In this document: piece by piece, positions 1 through 16,992 of the stretch
Layout: each line of letters begins with the position of its first letter
Position numbering within the stretch: position 1 is the stretch's first letter
Source: an uncultured Sterolibacterium sp.
GTDB taxonomy: Bacteria; Pseudomonadota; Gammaproteobacteria; Burkholderiales; Rhodocyclaceae
Assembly (NCBI GenBank): GCA_903904605.1
Contig: CAIVDC010000070.1
Location: forward strand, 1-64,000
Reading direction: 5' to 3'
Length of the DNA: 64,000 nucleotides
Position numbers and translations under genes: made by a program
Notes under the pieces: model-generated
Database searches by the model: none
The model's input: only the letters and a program-made list of their open reading frames with translations
What the model was told of the DNA's origin: nothing

Positions 1-2010
1 CATGACCCACAAACCGAGCGGGTGTTCGCACGGCGGCTGCAGCTTCATCAGGTCGACGACGTTGACCACACGGATTCTCAACTCGGGCAGATGTTCGCGC
101 AGGATCGAGACGGCGGCCAGCGCCTCCAGCGTCGGCACGTCGCCGCAGCAGGCCATCACCACGTCCGGCGCCACCGCCTGGTCGTTGCTGGCCCACTGCC
201 AGATGCCGATGCCTTCGCTGCAGTGCTTGACCGCGGCGTCCATGCCCAGCCATTGCGGCGCCGGGTGCTTGCCTGCGACCACGACATTGACGTAATGGCG
301 GCTCCTCAGGCAGTGGTCCATCACCGACAGCAGGCAGTTGGCATCCGGCGGAAAGTACACCCGCACCACCTCGGCTTTCTTGTTCACGACATGGTCGATG
401 AAGCCTGGGTCCTGGTGGGTGAAGCCGTTGTGATCCTGGCGCCAGACATGCGAGGCGAGCAGATAGTTGAGCGAGGCGATCTTGCGCCGCCAGGGCAGGT
501 GCGCGGTGATCTTCAGCCACTTGGCGTGCTGGTTGAACATCGAATCGATGATGTGGATGAAGGCTTCGTAGCAGTTGAACAGGCCGTGCCGCCCGGTGAG
601 CAGATAGCCTTCCAGCCAGCCTTCGCACTGGTGCTCGCTCAACATTTCCATGACCCGCCCGCTGGGCGCGAGAAACTCGTCGTTCGCCAGGGTGGCGGCA
701 TCCCACTGCCGCCGGGTCACTTCGAACAGCGCTTCCAGGCCGTTGGAGAGCGTCTCGTCGGGGCCGAAGACGCGGAAATTCCGTTGCTCGAAGTTCAGCT
801 TCGTCACATCGCGCAGGAAGGGCCCGAGCACATGGGTGTCGCCGATGCCCGGCGCGCCCGGCGCCGGCACGTCGGCCGCATAGTCGCGGAAGTCCGGCAT
901 CCGCAGATCGCGCAGCAGCATGCCGCCGTTGGCGTGGGGATTCGCCCCCATGCGGCGTTGGCCCTTGGGTGCCAGCTCGGCCAGTTCCGGTTTCAGGCGG
1001 CCTTGTTCGTCGAACAGTTCCTCCGGCCGGTAGCTTCTCAGCCAGTCTTCCAGCAGCTTGAGGTGTTCGGGCTGCTTGTTCGGGTGAAGCGGCACCTGGT
1101 GCGCGCGGAAAGTGCCTTCGACCTGCAGGCCATCGACCACCTTGGGCCCGGTCCAGCCCTTGGGCGACCTGAGCACGATCATCGGCCAGCGCGGCCGCCC
1201 TTGCTTGCCATGAACACGGGCGTCCTGCTGTATCTTGCTGATGGCCTCCACCGCCGCGTCCAGGGCCGTGGCCATGGCTTCGTGCATCGGCGCGGGCTCG
1301 TGGCCCTCGACGAAGATCGGCGTCCAGCCATAGCCGCGCAGCAACTGATCCAGTTCCTCGTGCTCGATGCGCGCCAGGACGGTCGGGTTGCTGATCTTGT
1401 AGCCGTTCAGATGCAGGATGGGCAGCACCGCGCCGTCCGTGGCCGGATCGAGGAATTTGTTGGAATGCCAGGCAGTGGCCAGCGGTCCGGTCTCCGCCTC
1501 GCCGTCGCCGACGACGCAGGCGACGATGAGGTCGGGATTGTCGAACGCCGCCCCGAAGGAATGACTGAGCGAATAGCCCAGTTCGCCGCCTTCGTGGATC
1601 GAGCCCGGGCACTCGGGAGAAGCATGGCTGGGGATGCCGCCGGGAAAGGAAAACTGCAGGAAGAGCTTCTGCAGTCCGGCCTCGTCCTGGCTGATATTGG
1701 GATAGATCTCACTGTAGGTGCCCTCGAGATAGGTGTTGCCGACGACCGCCGGGCCACCGTGGCCGGGGCCGGAGACGTAGATCACGTCGAGGTCGTATTT
1801 CCTGATGATCCGGTTCAGGTGCGCGTAGATGAAGTTCTGTCCGGGCGTCGTGCCCCAGTGCCCGAGCAGCATCCGCTTGATGTCCGTGTCCACCAGCGGC
1901 CGCCGGAGCAGCGGATTGTCGTAGAGGTAGATCTGCCCGACCGACAGGTAATTGGCGGCACGCCAGTAGGCGTCGATCTTGCGGAGCGGTTCCGGGGCAA
2001 GCGTCTTCAT
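1..2010 (-). CDS. xfp: Xylulose-5-phosphate/fructose-6-phosphate phosphoketolase, 3' end outside window
   Basis: Thiamine-diphosphate enzyme that splits xylulose-5-P (and usually fructose-6-P) with phosphate into acetyl phosphate plus glyceraldehyde-3-P or erythrose-4-P. My translation of the minus strand starts [16 protein letters not shown] at 2010. It contains the family motifs SGPGHGGP and [19 protein letters not shown], and near the edge [11 protein letters not shown]. About 670 codons are present. The family is near 790-800 residues, so roughly 120 C-terminal residues lie beyond position 1. The ATG has a GGGAG sequence 9 nt upstream and lies 33 nt after the end of the extended glgX frame, so it is probably the last or a late gene of the sugar operon. 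In this context it would drain hexose and pentose phosphates to acetyl phosphate. Whether it also uses fructose-6-P cannot be told from sequence alone. Confidence 0.95.
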   Translation of the reverse strand, partial: MKTLAPEPLRKIDAYWRAANYLSVGQIYLYDNPLLRRPLVDTDIKRMLLGHWGTTPGQNFIYAHLNRIIRKYDLDVIYVSGPGHGGPAVVGNTYLEGTYSEIYPNISQDEAGLQKLFLQFSFPGGIPSHASPECPGSIHEGGELGYSLSHSFGAAFDNPDLIVACVVGDGEAETGPLATAWHSNKFLDPATDGAVLPILHLNGYKISNPTVLARIEHEELDQLLRGYGWTPIFVEGHEPAPMHEAMATALDAAVEAISKIQQDARVHGKQGRPRWPMIVLRSPKGWTGPKVVDGLQVEGTFRAHQVPLHPNKQPEHLKLLEDWLRSYRPEELFDEQGRLKPELAELAPKGQRRMGANPHANGGMLLRDLRMPDFRDYAADVPAPGAPGIGDTHVLGPFLRDVTKLNFEQRNFRVFGPDETLSNGLEALFEVTRRQWDAATLANDEFLAPSGRVMEMLSEHQCEGWLEGYLLTGRHGLFNCYEAFIHIIDSMFNQHAKWLKITAHLPWRRKIASLNYLLASHVWRQDHNGFTHQDPGFIDHVVNKKAEVVRVYFPPDANCLLSVMDHCLRSRHYVNVVVAGKHPAPQWLGMDAAVKHCSEGIGIWQWASNDQAVAPDVVMACCGDVPTLEALAAVSILREHLPELRIRVVNVVDLMKLQPPCEHPLGLWVM

Positions 2011-2043
2011 GATCCGATTCTCCCAACCGCCTGGATGCTTCGG

Positions 2044-4185
<2,142 letters not shown>

Positions 4186-4197
4186 GTCCGTATCGAC

Positions 4198-6744
4198 TCA
4201 CCGCTGCCAGAGGATGCGCGCTTCTTCCAGCGGAACCGCGACGCCCTCGCAGTGCGCCATGACGCGCGCCGTATAGTCCGTCGCCGGGCGGGTGGCCGGC
4301 ACTTCCGCGCGATAGGTGTAGCCGTTGGCGGCACCCACGAGTTGCCGCACCCGCTTCATCTCCACCCGCTCGGGCGCGCTGCCGTTCTCGCCGTTGGCGT
4401 AAAGCTCGACCCGCACCGTCTCCGGGTCGAGGCCGTCGAGATACATCTGCAGTTCGAACACATTTTGCCCGCCGTCGCGCTCGATCGTCGTTTCGCCAAA
4501 GCGCAGTGCGCTCCAGCATTGCGCCAGGGCTTGCCGCCAGCGGACGATGGCCGTGCCTATCCTGCCTTGGTCGACGGCCCGCTCGCGGTAGGCCGCGGCT
4601 GCCGGCAGGTAGTGCTGCTCGGTGTACTCGCGCACCGCGCGGTTGCTGGAAAAGCGCGGCGTCAATTGCGCCATGCTTTCGCGCATCCGCCGGACCCAGG
4701 CGGTGGGAATTCCGTTCTCGTCCCGGGCATAGAACTCCGGGATCACCTCGCGTTCGAGCAGATCGTAGAGCGCCTCGGCTTCGACGGCGTCCCAGGCTGG
4801 ATCGTCATCGTGCTCCCGGCCGTCGCCCAGCGCCCAGCCGACTTCCGGCGCATAGGCTTCGGCCCACCAGCCGTCCAGTTCCGACAGGTTGATGCCGCCA
4901 TTGACCAGCACCTTCATGCCGCTCGTGCCGCATGCTTCCCACGGACGGCGAGGCGTGTTGAGCCAGACATCGACGCCCTGCACCAGTTGCTCCGTCAGAG
5001 ACATGTCGTAGTCGCTGAGGAAGATCACATGGGGCCGCGCCTCGGGACGGCCGATGAACTGCATCCATTGCCGTATCAGGGCCTGCCCCGCCAGGTCCGC
5101 GGGATGGGCCTTGCCGGCCATGATGAGCTGCACCGGGCGTTGCGGATGGGTGAGCAGGCGCAGCAGGCGCTCCGGGTCGTGGAGCAGCAGATTCGGTCTC
5201 TTGTAGCTCGCGAAGCGGCGGGCAAAACCCAGCGTCAGGACATTGCAGTCGAACAGATGGCCCGCCGCCTCAATCGACCCGGGCGCTGCACCCGACACGG
5301 TCTTCTGTCGGGACAATCTTCCGCGGGCATAGTCCACCAGGGCCTGGCTGGCGACGGTGCGGAATTGCCAGAGCCGGGCGTCCGAGACGCCGCGCATGGC
5401 CTGATCCAGATTTTCCGTCGTGCCAAGCCAGAGGTCCTTGCCGCAGGCTTCGGTCCACAGCTGGTCTGCCGCCGCCGAATCCCAGGTGGGCATATGGACG
5501 CCGTTGGTCACGTAACCGACCGGCACATCGGCCTCCGGCCAGCGCGGGAAGAGCGGCCCGAACAGGCGCCGGCTCACCGCGCCGTGCAGGCGGCTGACGC
5601 CATTGACCGCGCCGCTGCCGCGAATCGCCAGATGCGCCATATTGAACGGTTCCGCCGGGTCGTTCGGGTCCTGGCGTCCCAGGGCCAGCAGATCGTGGAG
5701 ACTGATGCCGAGCTTCTGCTCGGCGTAGGCGCCTAGATATTGCTCGATCAGCGCCGGCGCGAAGCGGTCGAAGCCGGCCGCCACCGCCGTGTGGGTGGTG
5801 AACAGGTTGCCCGCCCTGGTCACCGCCAGCGCGACGTCAAAAGGCTGCCCGCTCTCCTGCATGAAGCTGCGGGCGCGCTCGAGCACGGCCAGCGCCGCAT
5901 GGCCTTCGTTCAGGTGGCAGACTTCCGGCGCGATGCCGAGCGCCGCGAGCAGGCGCCAGCCGCCGATGCCCAGCAGTATTTCCTGCTCCAGGCGCAGTTC
6001 CGGCCCGCCCCCGTAAAGTTCGCTGGTGATGCCCCGGTGCGCGGGGTAATTCGCCGCGTCATTGCTGTCCAGCAGGTACAACTTCACGCGCCCGACCTGA
6101 ACCTGCCAGACGCGCAGCCAGACCGGGTAACCGGGCAGGTCGATCTTCAGGCGCAGCCACTCGCCGTCGGCCTGGCGCAAAGGCGTGATCGGCAGCTGTC
6201 CCGGGTCGTTGTAGGGAAAGAGCGCCTGCTGCGCGCCGGTCTGGTCGATCACCTGGCGAAAATAGCCTTGCTGGTAGAGCAGCCCCAGGCCGATCACGGG
6301 AACGCCCAGATCGCTGGCGGCCTTGAGTTGATCGCCGGCGACATTGCCCAGCCCGCCCGAATAGATGGGCAAGGCTTCGCTCAGCATGTATTCCATGCTG
6401 AAATAAGCGACGCAGCTGAGCTTCGACTGCGGCTGGCTCTGCTGGAACCACGCGGGGGCCGCCGCCGCATCCCGCCTGACCTTGAGCTGCGCGTCGACAT
6501 CCGTGCGGAAGGCCGGATCGGCGAGTTCGCGCCGGAGCTTCTCGCGCGACACCGTCTGCAGGACGACCCAGGGATTCAGGGTCAACTCCCAGAGCACCGG
6601 ATCGAGCTGCCGCCATATCCGGTCGGTCGCATGGTTCCATGCCGATCGCATATCAAGGGCCAGCTCGGACAGGGAAGCGAAGCCCTCCGCATCCGCGGAT
6701 AAGGCAGGAACTTCGGACTTACTGCGCGACTTTCCATTGCTCAC
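4198..6744 (-). CDS. glgP: Alpha-glucan (glycogen) phosphorylase
   Basis: GT35 enzyme that phosphorolyses the non-reducing ends of alpha-1,4-glucan to glucose-1-phosphate, using pyridoxal phosphate. The 848-residue protein belongs to the GlgP branch with an N-terminal DUF3417-like segment (TIGR02094 type) rather than the E. coli MalP/GlgP type. It shows YFSMEYMLSEALPIYSGGLG (113-132), HLNEGHAA (277-284) and the PLP-lysine motif CGTSGMKV with K611. The start is GTG at 6744, and its first bases overlap the pgm stop (GTGA), which implies translational coupling. Its product feeds the pgm gene immediately upstream, and the debranching gene glgX follows 12 nt downstream, so the neighbours form a complete glycogen breakdown unit. 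Confidence 0.96.
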   Translation of the reverse strand: MSNGKSRSKSEVPALSADAEGFASLSELALDMRSAWNHATDRIWRQLDPVLWELTLNPWVVLQTVSREKLRRELADPAFRTDVDAQLKVRRDAAAAPAWFQQSQPQSKLSCVAYFSMEYMLSEALPIYSGGLGNVAGDQLKAASDLGVPVIGLGLLYQQGYFRQVIDQTGAQQALFPYNDPGQLPITPLRQADGEWLRLKIDLPGYPVWLRVWQVQVGRVKLYLLDSNDAANYPAHRGITSELYGGGPELRLEQEILLGIGGWRLLAALGIAPEVCHLNEGHAALAVLERARSFMQESGQPFDVALAVTRAGNLFTTHTAVAAGFDRFAPALIEQYLGAYAEQKLGISLHDLLALGRQDPNDPAEPFNMAHLAIRGSGAVNGVSRLHGAVSRRLFGPLFPRWPEADVPVGYVTNGVHMPTWDSAAADQLWTEACGKDLWLGTTENLDQAMRGVSDARLWQFRTVASQALVDYARGRLSRQKTVSGAAPGSIEAAGHLFDCNVLTLGFARRFASYKRPNLLLHDPERLLRLLTHPQRPVQLIMAGKAHPADLAGQALIRQWMQFIGRPEARPHVIFLSDYDMSLTEQLVQGVDVWLNTPRRPWEACGTSGMKVLVNGGINLSELDGWWAEAYAPEVGWALGDGREHDDDPAWDAVEAEALYDLLEREVIPEFYARDENGIPTAWVRRMRESMAQLTPRFSSNRAVREYTEQHYLPAAAAYRERAVDQGRIGTAIVRWRQALAQCWSALRFGETTIERDGGQNVFELQMYLDGLDPETVRVELYANGENGSAPERVEMKRVRQLVGAANGYTYRAEVPATRPATDYTARVMAHCEGVAVPLEEARILWQR

Positions 6745-8419
6745 GGCGTATCCTTCGTCTTAGTCTCGGACGCTGGCGCGCGGTCCGCCAGCGCGGCAGC
6801 GACGATGGTCTGCGCTTCCGCCAGGATGCGTTGCAGATGATCCGTGCCGAGAAAGCTCTCGGCATAGATCTTGTAGATGTCCTCGGTGCCGGAAGGGCGC
6901 GCCGCAAACCAGCCGCTCCTGGCGATCACCTTCAAGCCGCCGATGGCCGCGCCGTTGCCCGGGGCCCGGGTGAGGATGCTCTGGATTTTTTCGCCGGCCA
7001 GTTCTGCAGAATGGATCTGCTCCGGCGATAGCTTTGCCAGCAGCTGTTTTTGCGCCGGGGTCGCGGCCGCCTCGACGCGATCGTAAACGGGTTCGCCGAA
7101 CTCGCGCGCCAGTTCGCGATAGAGCTCATCGGGCGCGCGGCCCATGGTCGCGGTGATCTCCGCCGAGAGCAGGGCCGGAACGATGCCGTCCTTGTCCGTC
7201 GTCCACACGCTGCCATCCCGGCGGCTGAACGACGCCCCGGCACTCTCTTCCCCGCCGAAGACCAGCGAGCCGTCCTGCAGCCCGTCGACGAACCACTTGA
7301 AACCGACCGGCACTTCGTAGAGCTTGCGGCCCTGCTTGGCCGTGACGTGATCGATCATCCGGCTGCTGACGACGGTCTTGCCGACCGCCGCCTCGCGGCG
7401 CCACGCCGGCCGGTGCTGGCAGAGGTAGAAGATGGCCACCGCGAGGTAATGATTGGGCGGGAGCAGACCCCCGTTGCGGGTGACGATGCCGTGCCGGTCA
7501 TGGTCGGTGTCGCAGGCGAAGGCGATATCGAAGCGCTCCTTTAGGCCGATCAGGCCCTGCATGGCGTAAATTGATGAGGGGTCCATGCGGATCTGCCCGT
7601 CCCAATCGACGCTCATGAAGCGGAACGTCGGATCGACGACTTCATTCACCACCGTGAGATTCAGACGATAGCGCTCGGCGATCGGGCCCCAGTAGTGGAC
7701 GCCGGCGCCGCCCAACGGATCCACCGCCATCTTGATGTCCGCGCCGCGAACCGCCTCCAGGTCGAGCACGCCGCCCAGATCGGCCACGTAGGCATTGAGA
7801 AAGTCGTGGCGGTGCGTGGTGGCGGCGCGCAGCGCCTTCTCGTGGGAAATCCGTTTCACGCCCTGGAGGCCGGCCTGCAGAAACGCATTGGCGCGGGCCT
7901 CTATCCATCCCGTGATCTCGTTGCCCGCCGGGCCGCCGTTGGGCGGGTTGTACTTGAAGCCGCCGCTGTCCGGCGGATTGTGCGAAGGCGTGATGACGAT
8001 GCCGTCGGCAAGCCCGGCGCTGCGGCCGCGGTTGCAGGTGAGGATCGCGTGGGAAATCACCGGCGTGGGCGTGTATTCGTCGCCCGCCGCGATCATGACG
8101 TCGACGCCGTTGGCCGCCAACACTTCGAGCGCGCTGGCCTGCGCCGGCACGGACAGCGCGTGCGTGTCGATGCCGAGATACAGGGGGCCATCCACGCCCT
8201 GCTTCCTGCGGTAATCGCAGATCGCCTGGCTGATGGCCAGGACATGCCATTCGTTGAAGCTGCCTTGGAATGACGAACCGCGATGGCCCGAGGTGCCGAA
8301 GGCAACCCGTTGCGCCGGCAGCGAAGCGTCGGGCACCTCGGTGTAGTAGGCGCTGACGAGTCTGGGCACGTCGACCAGCATCGCCGTCGTGGCAGGCTTG
8401 CCTGCCAGCGGACTGACTT

Positions 8420-8423
<4 letters not shown>
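6741..8423 (-). CDS. pgm: Phosphoglucomutase (alpha-D-glucose phosphate-specific)
   Basis: Interconverts glucose-1-phosphate and glucose-6-phosphate, linking glycogen phosphorolysis to hexose phosphate metabolism. The 560-residue protein has the alpha-D-phosphohexomutase layout: N-terminal [11 protein letters not shown] (41-51), phosphoserine loop [13 protein letters not shown] with S147, and metal loop DTDHDRHG. The C-terminal [20 protein letters not shown] phosphate-binding loop is also present. The start at 8423 (MKVSPLAG) was chosen over a longer frame because GAGGGG precedes it by 6 nt and it makes an ATGA overlap with the pgi stop. Its own TGA overlaps the GTG of glgP. Confidence 0.96.
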
Positions 8424-10086
<1,663 letters not shown>

Positions 10087-10090
<4 letters not shown>

Positions 10091-11178
10091 GACTGCTTCG
10101 CCTCCGAAAGCACTTTGCTCTTTTCCGCAATGCATTGCATCAGCTCATTCCACGACTTGGCGAAGGCTGCCGTGCCTTCGCGCTGGAGCTCGGCGGCCAG
10201 CGCCTCGTCGTTCACGCCTTCGCGGGCGAATTCCGCGAGCACGGCTTCGGCATCGCCGCCATCGACAGGCAATGCGCTGCCCACCTTGCCGTGATCGACG
10301 AAGGCGAGCAGTGTTTTTTCGGGCAGGGTGTTGATGGTATCCGGCGCCGCCAGCGCTTCGACGTAGAGAACATCCGGCGCGGCCGGGTCTTTGGTGCCGG
10401 TGCTGGCCCAGAGCAGGCGCTGCGGATGCGCGCCGGAAGCGACCAGGTTGCGCCAGCGCGGTGTCTCCAAGAGATCGCGGTAGGCTTTGTAGGTGCGCAT
10501 GGCGATGGCGATGCCGAGGCGGTTGCGGTGCCCGGCCGAAACCTTGTCCTTGACGGCGACGTCCCAGCGGCTGACGAATATCGACGCGACCGAACCGACT
10601 CTCGGATCGAGACCGGCGGCAATGCGCCGCTCGATGCCGCGCATATACGCCTCGGCCGCCGCGAGGTAGTGCTCGCGCGAGAACAGCAGGGTGACATTGA
10701 CCGGCACCCCGGCGAAGATGGCTTCCTCGATGGCCGGCAGGCCCGCGCGGGTCCCGGGAATCTTGATGAAAAGATTGGCGCGTTGCGCGCGCGCGTGCAG
10801 TTCTCGCGCCGCCTTGAGGGTGGCGGCGCTGTCGTCCGCGAGCAGGGGCGACACCTCCAGCGACACCCAGCCGTCCATGCCGCCGGTGGCATCATGGACA
10901 GGACGGAACAGGTCGGCGGCCCGGGTCAGGTCCTCCAGGGCGAGTTCGAAGAACAGAGCCTCGCCCGACTTTCCGGCCAGCGCTTTTTGCCCAATGGCCG
11001 CGTCGTAGAAGTCTGCGCTCTTGACAGCCTGGTCGAAGATCGAGGGATTGGAGGTCAGCCCCGTCACCGCGAACTCCCTGATATAGCGGCTCAAGGTGCC
11101 GCTGGTCAGCAGCCCGCGGGTGATGTTGTCGAGCCAGAGGCTCTGGCCCAGATCGTGAAGTTTCCGTGTCGCGTTCAT
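10087..11178 (-). CDS. tal: Transaldolase
   Basis: Transfers the dihydroxyacetone unit from sedoheptulose-7-P to glyceraldehyde-3-P in the non-oxidative pentose phosphate pathway. The 363-residue protein resembles the TalB-like class found beside zwf/opcA in actinobacteria and cyanobacteria (TIGR00876 type) more than E. coli Tal[14 protein letters not shown] lies at 39-51 and the Schiff-base lysine is K139 in LFIKIPGT. The ATG overlaps the zwf stop (ATGA at 11178-11175), and its own TGA overlaps the pgi ATG. Upstream frame in the same register is antisense-like sequence over zwf and was discarded. Confidence 0.95.
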
Positions 11179-12614
11179 TTCTTCTCCTGTTTGCCTTCGT
11201 CGCCATCGGCTAGCTGCGGATTGATCCAGCAGCCGTCGGCCGCGATCAGCGCGTCCGCTGCCTTGGGGCCCCAACTGCCGCGCTTGTAGGGAGAGCACCG
11301 GGGATGCTTCTTTAGGACCGGATCGACCGCAGCCCAGGCGGCCTCGACCGCATCCTCGCGGGTGAACAGCGCGCCGTTGCCGGCCACGGCGTCGCCGAGC
11401 AAACGCTCGTAGGGCGCTTCCTCTCCCGGCCGCTCGTCGAGCAGGTAGAGTTCGCGCTGCTCGCCTAGGTACTCCTTGCCCGCGCTCTTGACGCGCGCGG
11501 CCAGGGCGACGGCGGCATTGGGCGAGAGGCGGAAGCGCAGATAGTTGGCCGGCCCGTGCGCTGGCAGAGAATCTGCGAACAGGCGCTGCGGCGGCGGCTT
11601 CAGCTGGACGATCACCTCGGCCGCCGTTTCCGGCAGACATTTTCCCGAGCGCAGGTACCACGGCACGCCCTCCCAACGCCACGAGTCGATGAACAGGCGC
11701 AGGGCGCAGAAGGTTTCGACGTCCGAATTCTGGGCCACGCCCGGCTCCTTGCGGTAGCCGGCGTACTGGCCGCGTACGACGTCTTCCGGCTTGAGCGGGC
11801 GCATGGCCTGGAAAACATTGGCCGTTTCGCCGTGCACGGCGCCGAAGCCCCGGTAGGAAGGAGGCTCCATGGCCAGCAGCGCGACAATCTGGAACAGATG
11901 GTTCTGGACGACGTCGCGCAGACAGCCGGCGGTTTCGTAGAACCTGCCGCGCCCGCCGACGCCGAAATCCTCGGACAGCGTTATCTGCACGCTGGCCACG
12001 TGGTTGCGATTCCAGATCGGCTCCAGAAACGAATTGGCAAAGCGGAAATAGAGGATGTTCATGATCGCTTCCTTCGCCAGGAAGTGATCGATGCGGAAGA
12101 TGGAGTCTTCCGGAAACACCGCATGGGCGACACGGTTCAACGCCCTTGCCGAGGCCAGGTCGCGTCCGAACGGCTTTTCGACGATAACCCGCGCCTGATC
12201 GGCCAGGCCGGCGGCCGCGATCCCCTTGATGACAGTCGGAAACAGCGCCGGCGGGATGGCCAGATAGTGCGCCGGACGCCGGGATTCTCCGAGCGCCCGC
12301 TTCAGCGCCTGGAAAGTCGCCCGGTCCTGGTAGTCGCCGTCGATGTAGCGCAGCAGGGAAAGCAGGCGATCCAGGGCCGGCAGGTCGTCGACCGCACCGG
12401 ATTGCCGGATGCCCTCCTCGGCGCGCTGGCGCAATTGCGCCAGCGTCCACTTCGACGAGGCGACGCCGATCACCGGAACATTCAGGGTGCACCGCTTCGC
12501 CATCGCATAGAGCGCGGGGAAGATCTTCTTGTGCGCGAGATCGCCGCTGACGCCGAACAGCACCAGCGCGTCCGAAGGCGACTTGCCGCCGCGGATCTTG
12601 TTCATTTCAAACAT
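11175..12614 (-). CDS. zwf: Glucose-6-phosphate 1-dehydrogenase
   Basis: Oxidises glucose-6-phosphate to 6-phosphogluconolactone with NAD(P)+. From the ATG at 12614 the protein has 479 residues, near the usual 480-500. The dinucleotide motif is GVSGDLA (21-27), and VEKPFGRD follows at 146-152. The active-site segment reads RIDHFLAKE (174-182, lysine K181), whereas RIDHYLGKE is the common form. The start was chosen because ATGTTTGA overlaps the gnd stop by 8 nt and AGAAGAAGG lies just upstream. A second ATG at 12605 (MNKIRGG) is a possible alternative. The neighbours gnd and tal are its pathway partners. The lactonase pgl is in the same cluster but separated from it. Confidence 0.95.
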   Translation of the reverse strand: MFEMNKIRGGKSPSDALVLFGVSGDLAHKKIFPALYAMAKRCTLNVPVIGVASSKWTLAQLRQRAEEGIRQSGAVDDLPALDRLLSLLRYIDGDYQDRATFQALKRALGESRRPAHYLAIPPALFPTVIKGIAAAGLADQARVIVEKPFGRDLASARALNRVAHAVFPEDSIFRIDHFLAKEAIMNILYFRFANSFLEPIWNRNHVASVQITLSEDFGVGGRGRFYETAGCLRDVVQNHLFQIVALLAMEPPSYRGFGAVHGETANVFQAMRPLKPEDVVRGQYAGYRKEPGVAQNSDVETFCALRLFIDSWRWEGVPWYLRSGKCLPETAAEVIVQLKPPPQRLFADSLPAHGPANYLRFRLSPNAAVALAARVKSAGKEYLGEQRELYLLDERPGEEAPYERLLGDAVAGNGALFTREDAVEAAWAAVDPVLKKHPRCSPYKRGSWGPKAADALIAADGCWINPQLADGDEGKQEKK

Positions 12615-13626
12615 TGCCCTTCTTCTCGTCATGACCGCCGAACTCCTTGCGCATCGCGGAAAGAACGCGATTGGCGAAATCCGCATCGCCGCGCGAACTG
12701 AAGCGCTCGAACAGCGCGGCGCTCAACACCGGAACCGGCACGCCCTCGTCGATCGCCGCCGCGACGGTCCAGCGCCCTTCGCCGGAATCCGACACGCGGC
12801 CGGCATAGCTCCCCAGACCCGGGTCGGCGAGCAGCGAGGTCGCGGTCAGGTCCAGCAGCCATGAGCCGATCACGCTGCCGCGGCGCCAGACCTCGGCGAT
12901 CTGCGGCAGGTCCAGATCGTACCGGTAATACTCTGGTTCCCGCAGCGGCGCCGTTTCGGCGTCCGTTTCGCGCGCGCGCTTGCCGGCGTTGGCGCTGTGC
13001 AGGACGTTCAGGCCTTCGGCATAAGCGGCCATGATGCCGTACTCGATGCCGTTGTGCACCATCTTGACGAAGTGGCCGGCGCCGCTCGCGCCGCAATGCA
13101 GATAGCCCTGCTCGGCGGCACCGGCAGCGCCGTTCCTGCCGGGCGTGCGCGGCGCGGCCCCGACCCCGGGCGCGATGCTGCGGAAGATCGGCTCCAGGTG
13201 TTCGACGATCGCTGCCTCGCCGCCGATCATCAGGCAGAAGCCTCGCTCCAGACCGAAGACCCCGCCGCTGGTGCCGCAATCGACGTAGTGCAGGCCGCGC
13301 GCTTCCAGCGCCTTGGCGCGCCGGATGTCGTCGCGGTAGTAGCTGTTGCCGCCGTCGATGATGATGTCGCCGGGGTCCATGCGTGCAGCCAGTTCCTCGA
13401 CCATCTTGCCGGCCACGCCGGCCGGCACCATCAGCCAGACCGCGCGCGGCCGGTCGAGCTTGACGATCAGATCGTCGAGCGAGACTGCACCGACCACGCC
13501 GCCGCCGGCGGTTCTCGTCACCGCCTCCGGGCTCACGTCATAGACCACGCACGGGTGTCCGTCCCCGTCCAGGCGCCGCACCAGGCTCGCGCCCATGCGT
13601 CCCAAGCCGATCATGCCCAGTTGCAT
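12607..13626 (-). CDS. gnd: 6-phosphogluconate dehydrogenase, decarboxylating, short form
   Basis: Oxidatively decarboxylates 6-phosphogluconate to ribulose-5-phosphate. At 339 residues it belongs to the short, often NAD-linked branch (YqeC/GntZ-like, TIGR00872) rather than the 470-residue E. coli Gnd. Visible motifs are the Rossmann loop GLGRMG (6-11), the substrate-binding region [13 protein letters not shown] and the catalytic region [13 protein letters not shown]. The start MQLGMIGLG at 13626 has GGAAGGAAT just upstream in the 13-nt gap to tkt. A stretch around [17 protein letters not shown] before the catalytic lysine looks like a small lineage-specific insertion. Cofactor preference cannot be settled from sequence alone. 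Confidence 0.93.
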   Translation of the reverse strand: MQLGMIGLGRMGASLVRRLDGDGHPCVVYDVSPEAVTRTAGGGVVGAVSLDDLIVKLDRPRAVWLMVPAGVAGKMVEELAARMDPGDIIIDGGNSYYRDDIRRAKALEARGLHYVDCGTSGGVFGLERGFCLMIGGEAAIVEHLEPIFRSIAPGVGAAPRTPGRNGAAGAAEQGYLHCGASGAGHFVKMVHNGIEYGIMAAYAEGLNVLHSANAGKRARETDAETAPLREPEYYRYDLDLPQIAEVWRRGSVIGSWLLDLTATSLLADPGLGSYAGRVSDSGEGRWTVAAAIDEGVPVPVLSAALFERFSSRGDADFANRVLSAMRKEFGGHDEKKGNV

Positions 13627-13639
13627 CTCGATTCCTTCC

Positions 13640-15733
<2,094 letters not shown>

Positions 15734-15834
15734 GACGGGTTTCCTTTCGTGTTGCCGACGGTCAGCGCAGGCAGGCGCTCAATACCCGGTCCGATCGGGC
15801 CGAACGCGCCTGCCCGCCTATGGACGCTGCAAGC

Positions 15835-16269
15835 TCACGTCTTCGGCTTGCCCTTCCAGTGGAAATAGACATCCTTGCCGCCCTTGCCGTCGAGCGTGAC
15901 TTCGTGCGCCTCGGTCAGGCCCTTGTAGCGCGCGCTCACCCTGTACTTGCCATTGGGCAGCATGACGTCGAGCATCGGCCCGGCCTTGGGCAGTTCGAAT
16001 ACCGGGTTGCCGTGCGCATCGGCGATGACCACCGGGATGTCGGCGAGGAACTCGCCATCCTTGTGCTCGGAGAAGATGATGCGCAGCGGAAACTCCTTGG
16101 CCACGCGGTGCATGAGGTCTTCTTCGGTCTTGCCGATGCCGCCGTTGAGGTAGGTGGTTGCCGTGAAGGTCTCGACCAGGACGTCGTTCTGGGCGATGGC
16201 CGCCAGAGGCAGCGTGGCGAGCAGGCTGGCGCCGATCAGTGCCGCCGCCATCGGGGTACGAATTTTCAT
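15835..16269 (-). CDS. Small exported protein with carboxypeptidase-regulatory-like fold
   Basis: Function unknown. The 144-residue protein begins with a clear Sec signal peptide (MKIRTPMAAALIGASLLATL, with likely cleavage after AIAQ). The C-terminal half (HGNPVFELPKAGPMLDVMLP, then KYRVSARYKG and HEVTLDGKG) resembles beta-sandwich carboxypeptidase-regulatory or DUF4198-like domains, which suggests a periplasmic role. The ATG at 16269 has AGGAG 7 nt upstream, which decides it over a longer upstream frame. It lies between the DUF1269 gene and tkt on the same strand. Nothing in the protein suggests a sugar-metabolism role, so co-transcription may be incidental. Confidence 0.8.
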   Translation of the reverse strand: MKIRTPMAAALIGASLLATLPLAAIAQNDVLVETFTATTYLNGGIGKTEEDLMHRVAKEFPLRIIFSEHKDGEFLADIPVVIADAHGNPVFELPKAGPMLDVMLPNGKYRVSARYKGLTEAHEVTLDGKGGKDVYFHWKGKPKT

Positions 16270-16369
16270 GATGTCGCTCCTATCAGCATGGTTGGATTGA
16301 AACTTTTGTCCGCCTGCCGCACGGCCATCAGCCACCGCTTGGAAACGGGGTGCTGTCGCGGAAAATCGA

Positions 16370-16885
16370 TCATGCGGGATGGTGGTCGAACGAAGCCAGG
16401 CCGGAAGCCGCCAGCAGGCCGTGGGCACGCTCGATCTCCTGGGCGTCGCCATGCACCACCAGCATGAACTTGTCGGCCTTCAGCGCGGTTTCGTAACGCA
16501 GCACGGAGTCCTTGGGGATGCCCAGCGACATCAAGGCGCCGCCCAGCGCGCTGAGGCCGCCGACCAGCACGGCGCCCTGCAGGCCGCCGAAGAGGCTGGC
16601 GGCGAGCGGGCCCAGGACGATCACATGGCCGACCACCGGCACGAACATCATCGCCGAGCCGAACAGCATGCCCATCAAGCCGCCCCAGAAGGCGCCCATC
16701 TTGCCGAAGACCTTGGCCCGGTCGCCGGCATTGAGGAAGCCGACAACGTGCTCCTCGGTGTGGTAGTCCCTGCCGATGATCGAGATCTTCTTCATGTCGA
16801 ATCCGGCTTTCTGCAGCGCCTTCACGGCATCTTCGGCCTGGGTGTGCTGGTCATAGATCGCGACGGCGATATCATTGTTGCTCAT
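16370..16885 (-). CDS. DUF1269 / general-stress-type membrane-associated protein
   Basis: The 171-residue protein starts with an alpha/beta ferredoxin-like segment (MSNNDIAVAIYDQHTQAEDA, then GFDMKKISIIGRD). A central hydrophobic glycine-rich block follows (FGKMGAFWGGLMGMLFGSAM to LGGALMSLGIP), and a second alpha/beta segment ends the protein (KADKFMLVVHGDAQEIERAH). This is the layout of DUF1269 / YflT-like general stress proteins, whose biochemical role is not established. The glycine-zipper block could insert into or bind a membrane. Upstream, the 180-nt gap to pgl contains three evenly spaced AGTCA repeats that may control it. Confidence 0.8.
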   Translation of the reverse strand: MSNNDIAVAIYDQHTQAEDAVKALQKAGFDMKKISIIGRDYHTEEHVVGFLNAGDRAKVFGKMGAFWGGLMGMLFGSAMMFVPVVGHVIVLGPLAASLFGGLQGAVLVGGLSALGGALMSLGIPKDSVLRYETALKADKFMLVVHGDAQEIERAHGLLAASGLASFDHHPA

Positions 16886-16992
16886 GGTGGCGTTCCCTGT
16901 GGGTTTGTCGTCCGGACCCGACCGTAGCTTGCCTCGATCGGTCTGTCCATGGGGGGAACAATAGTCGCCGGCCGGACAACTGTCTGCTGCCG

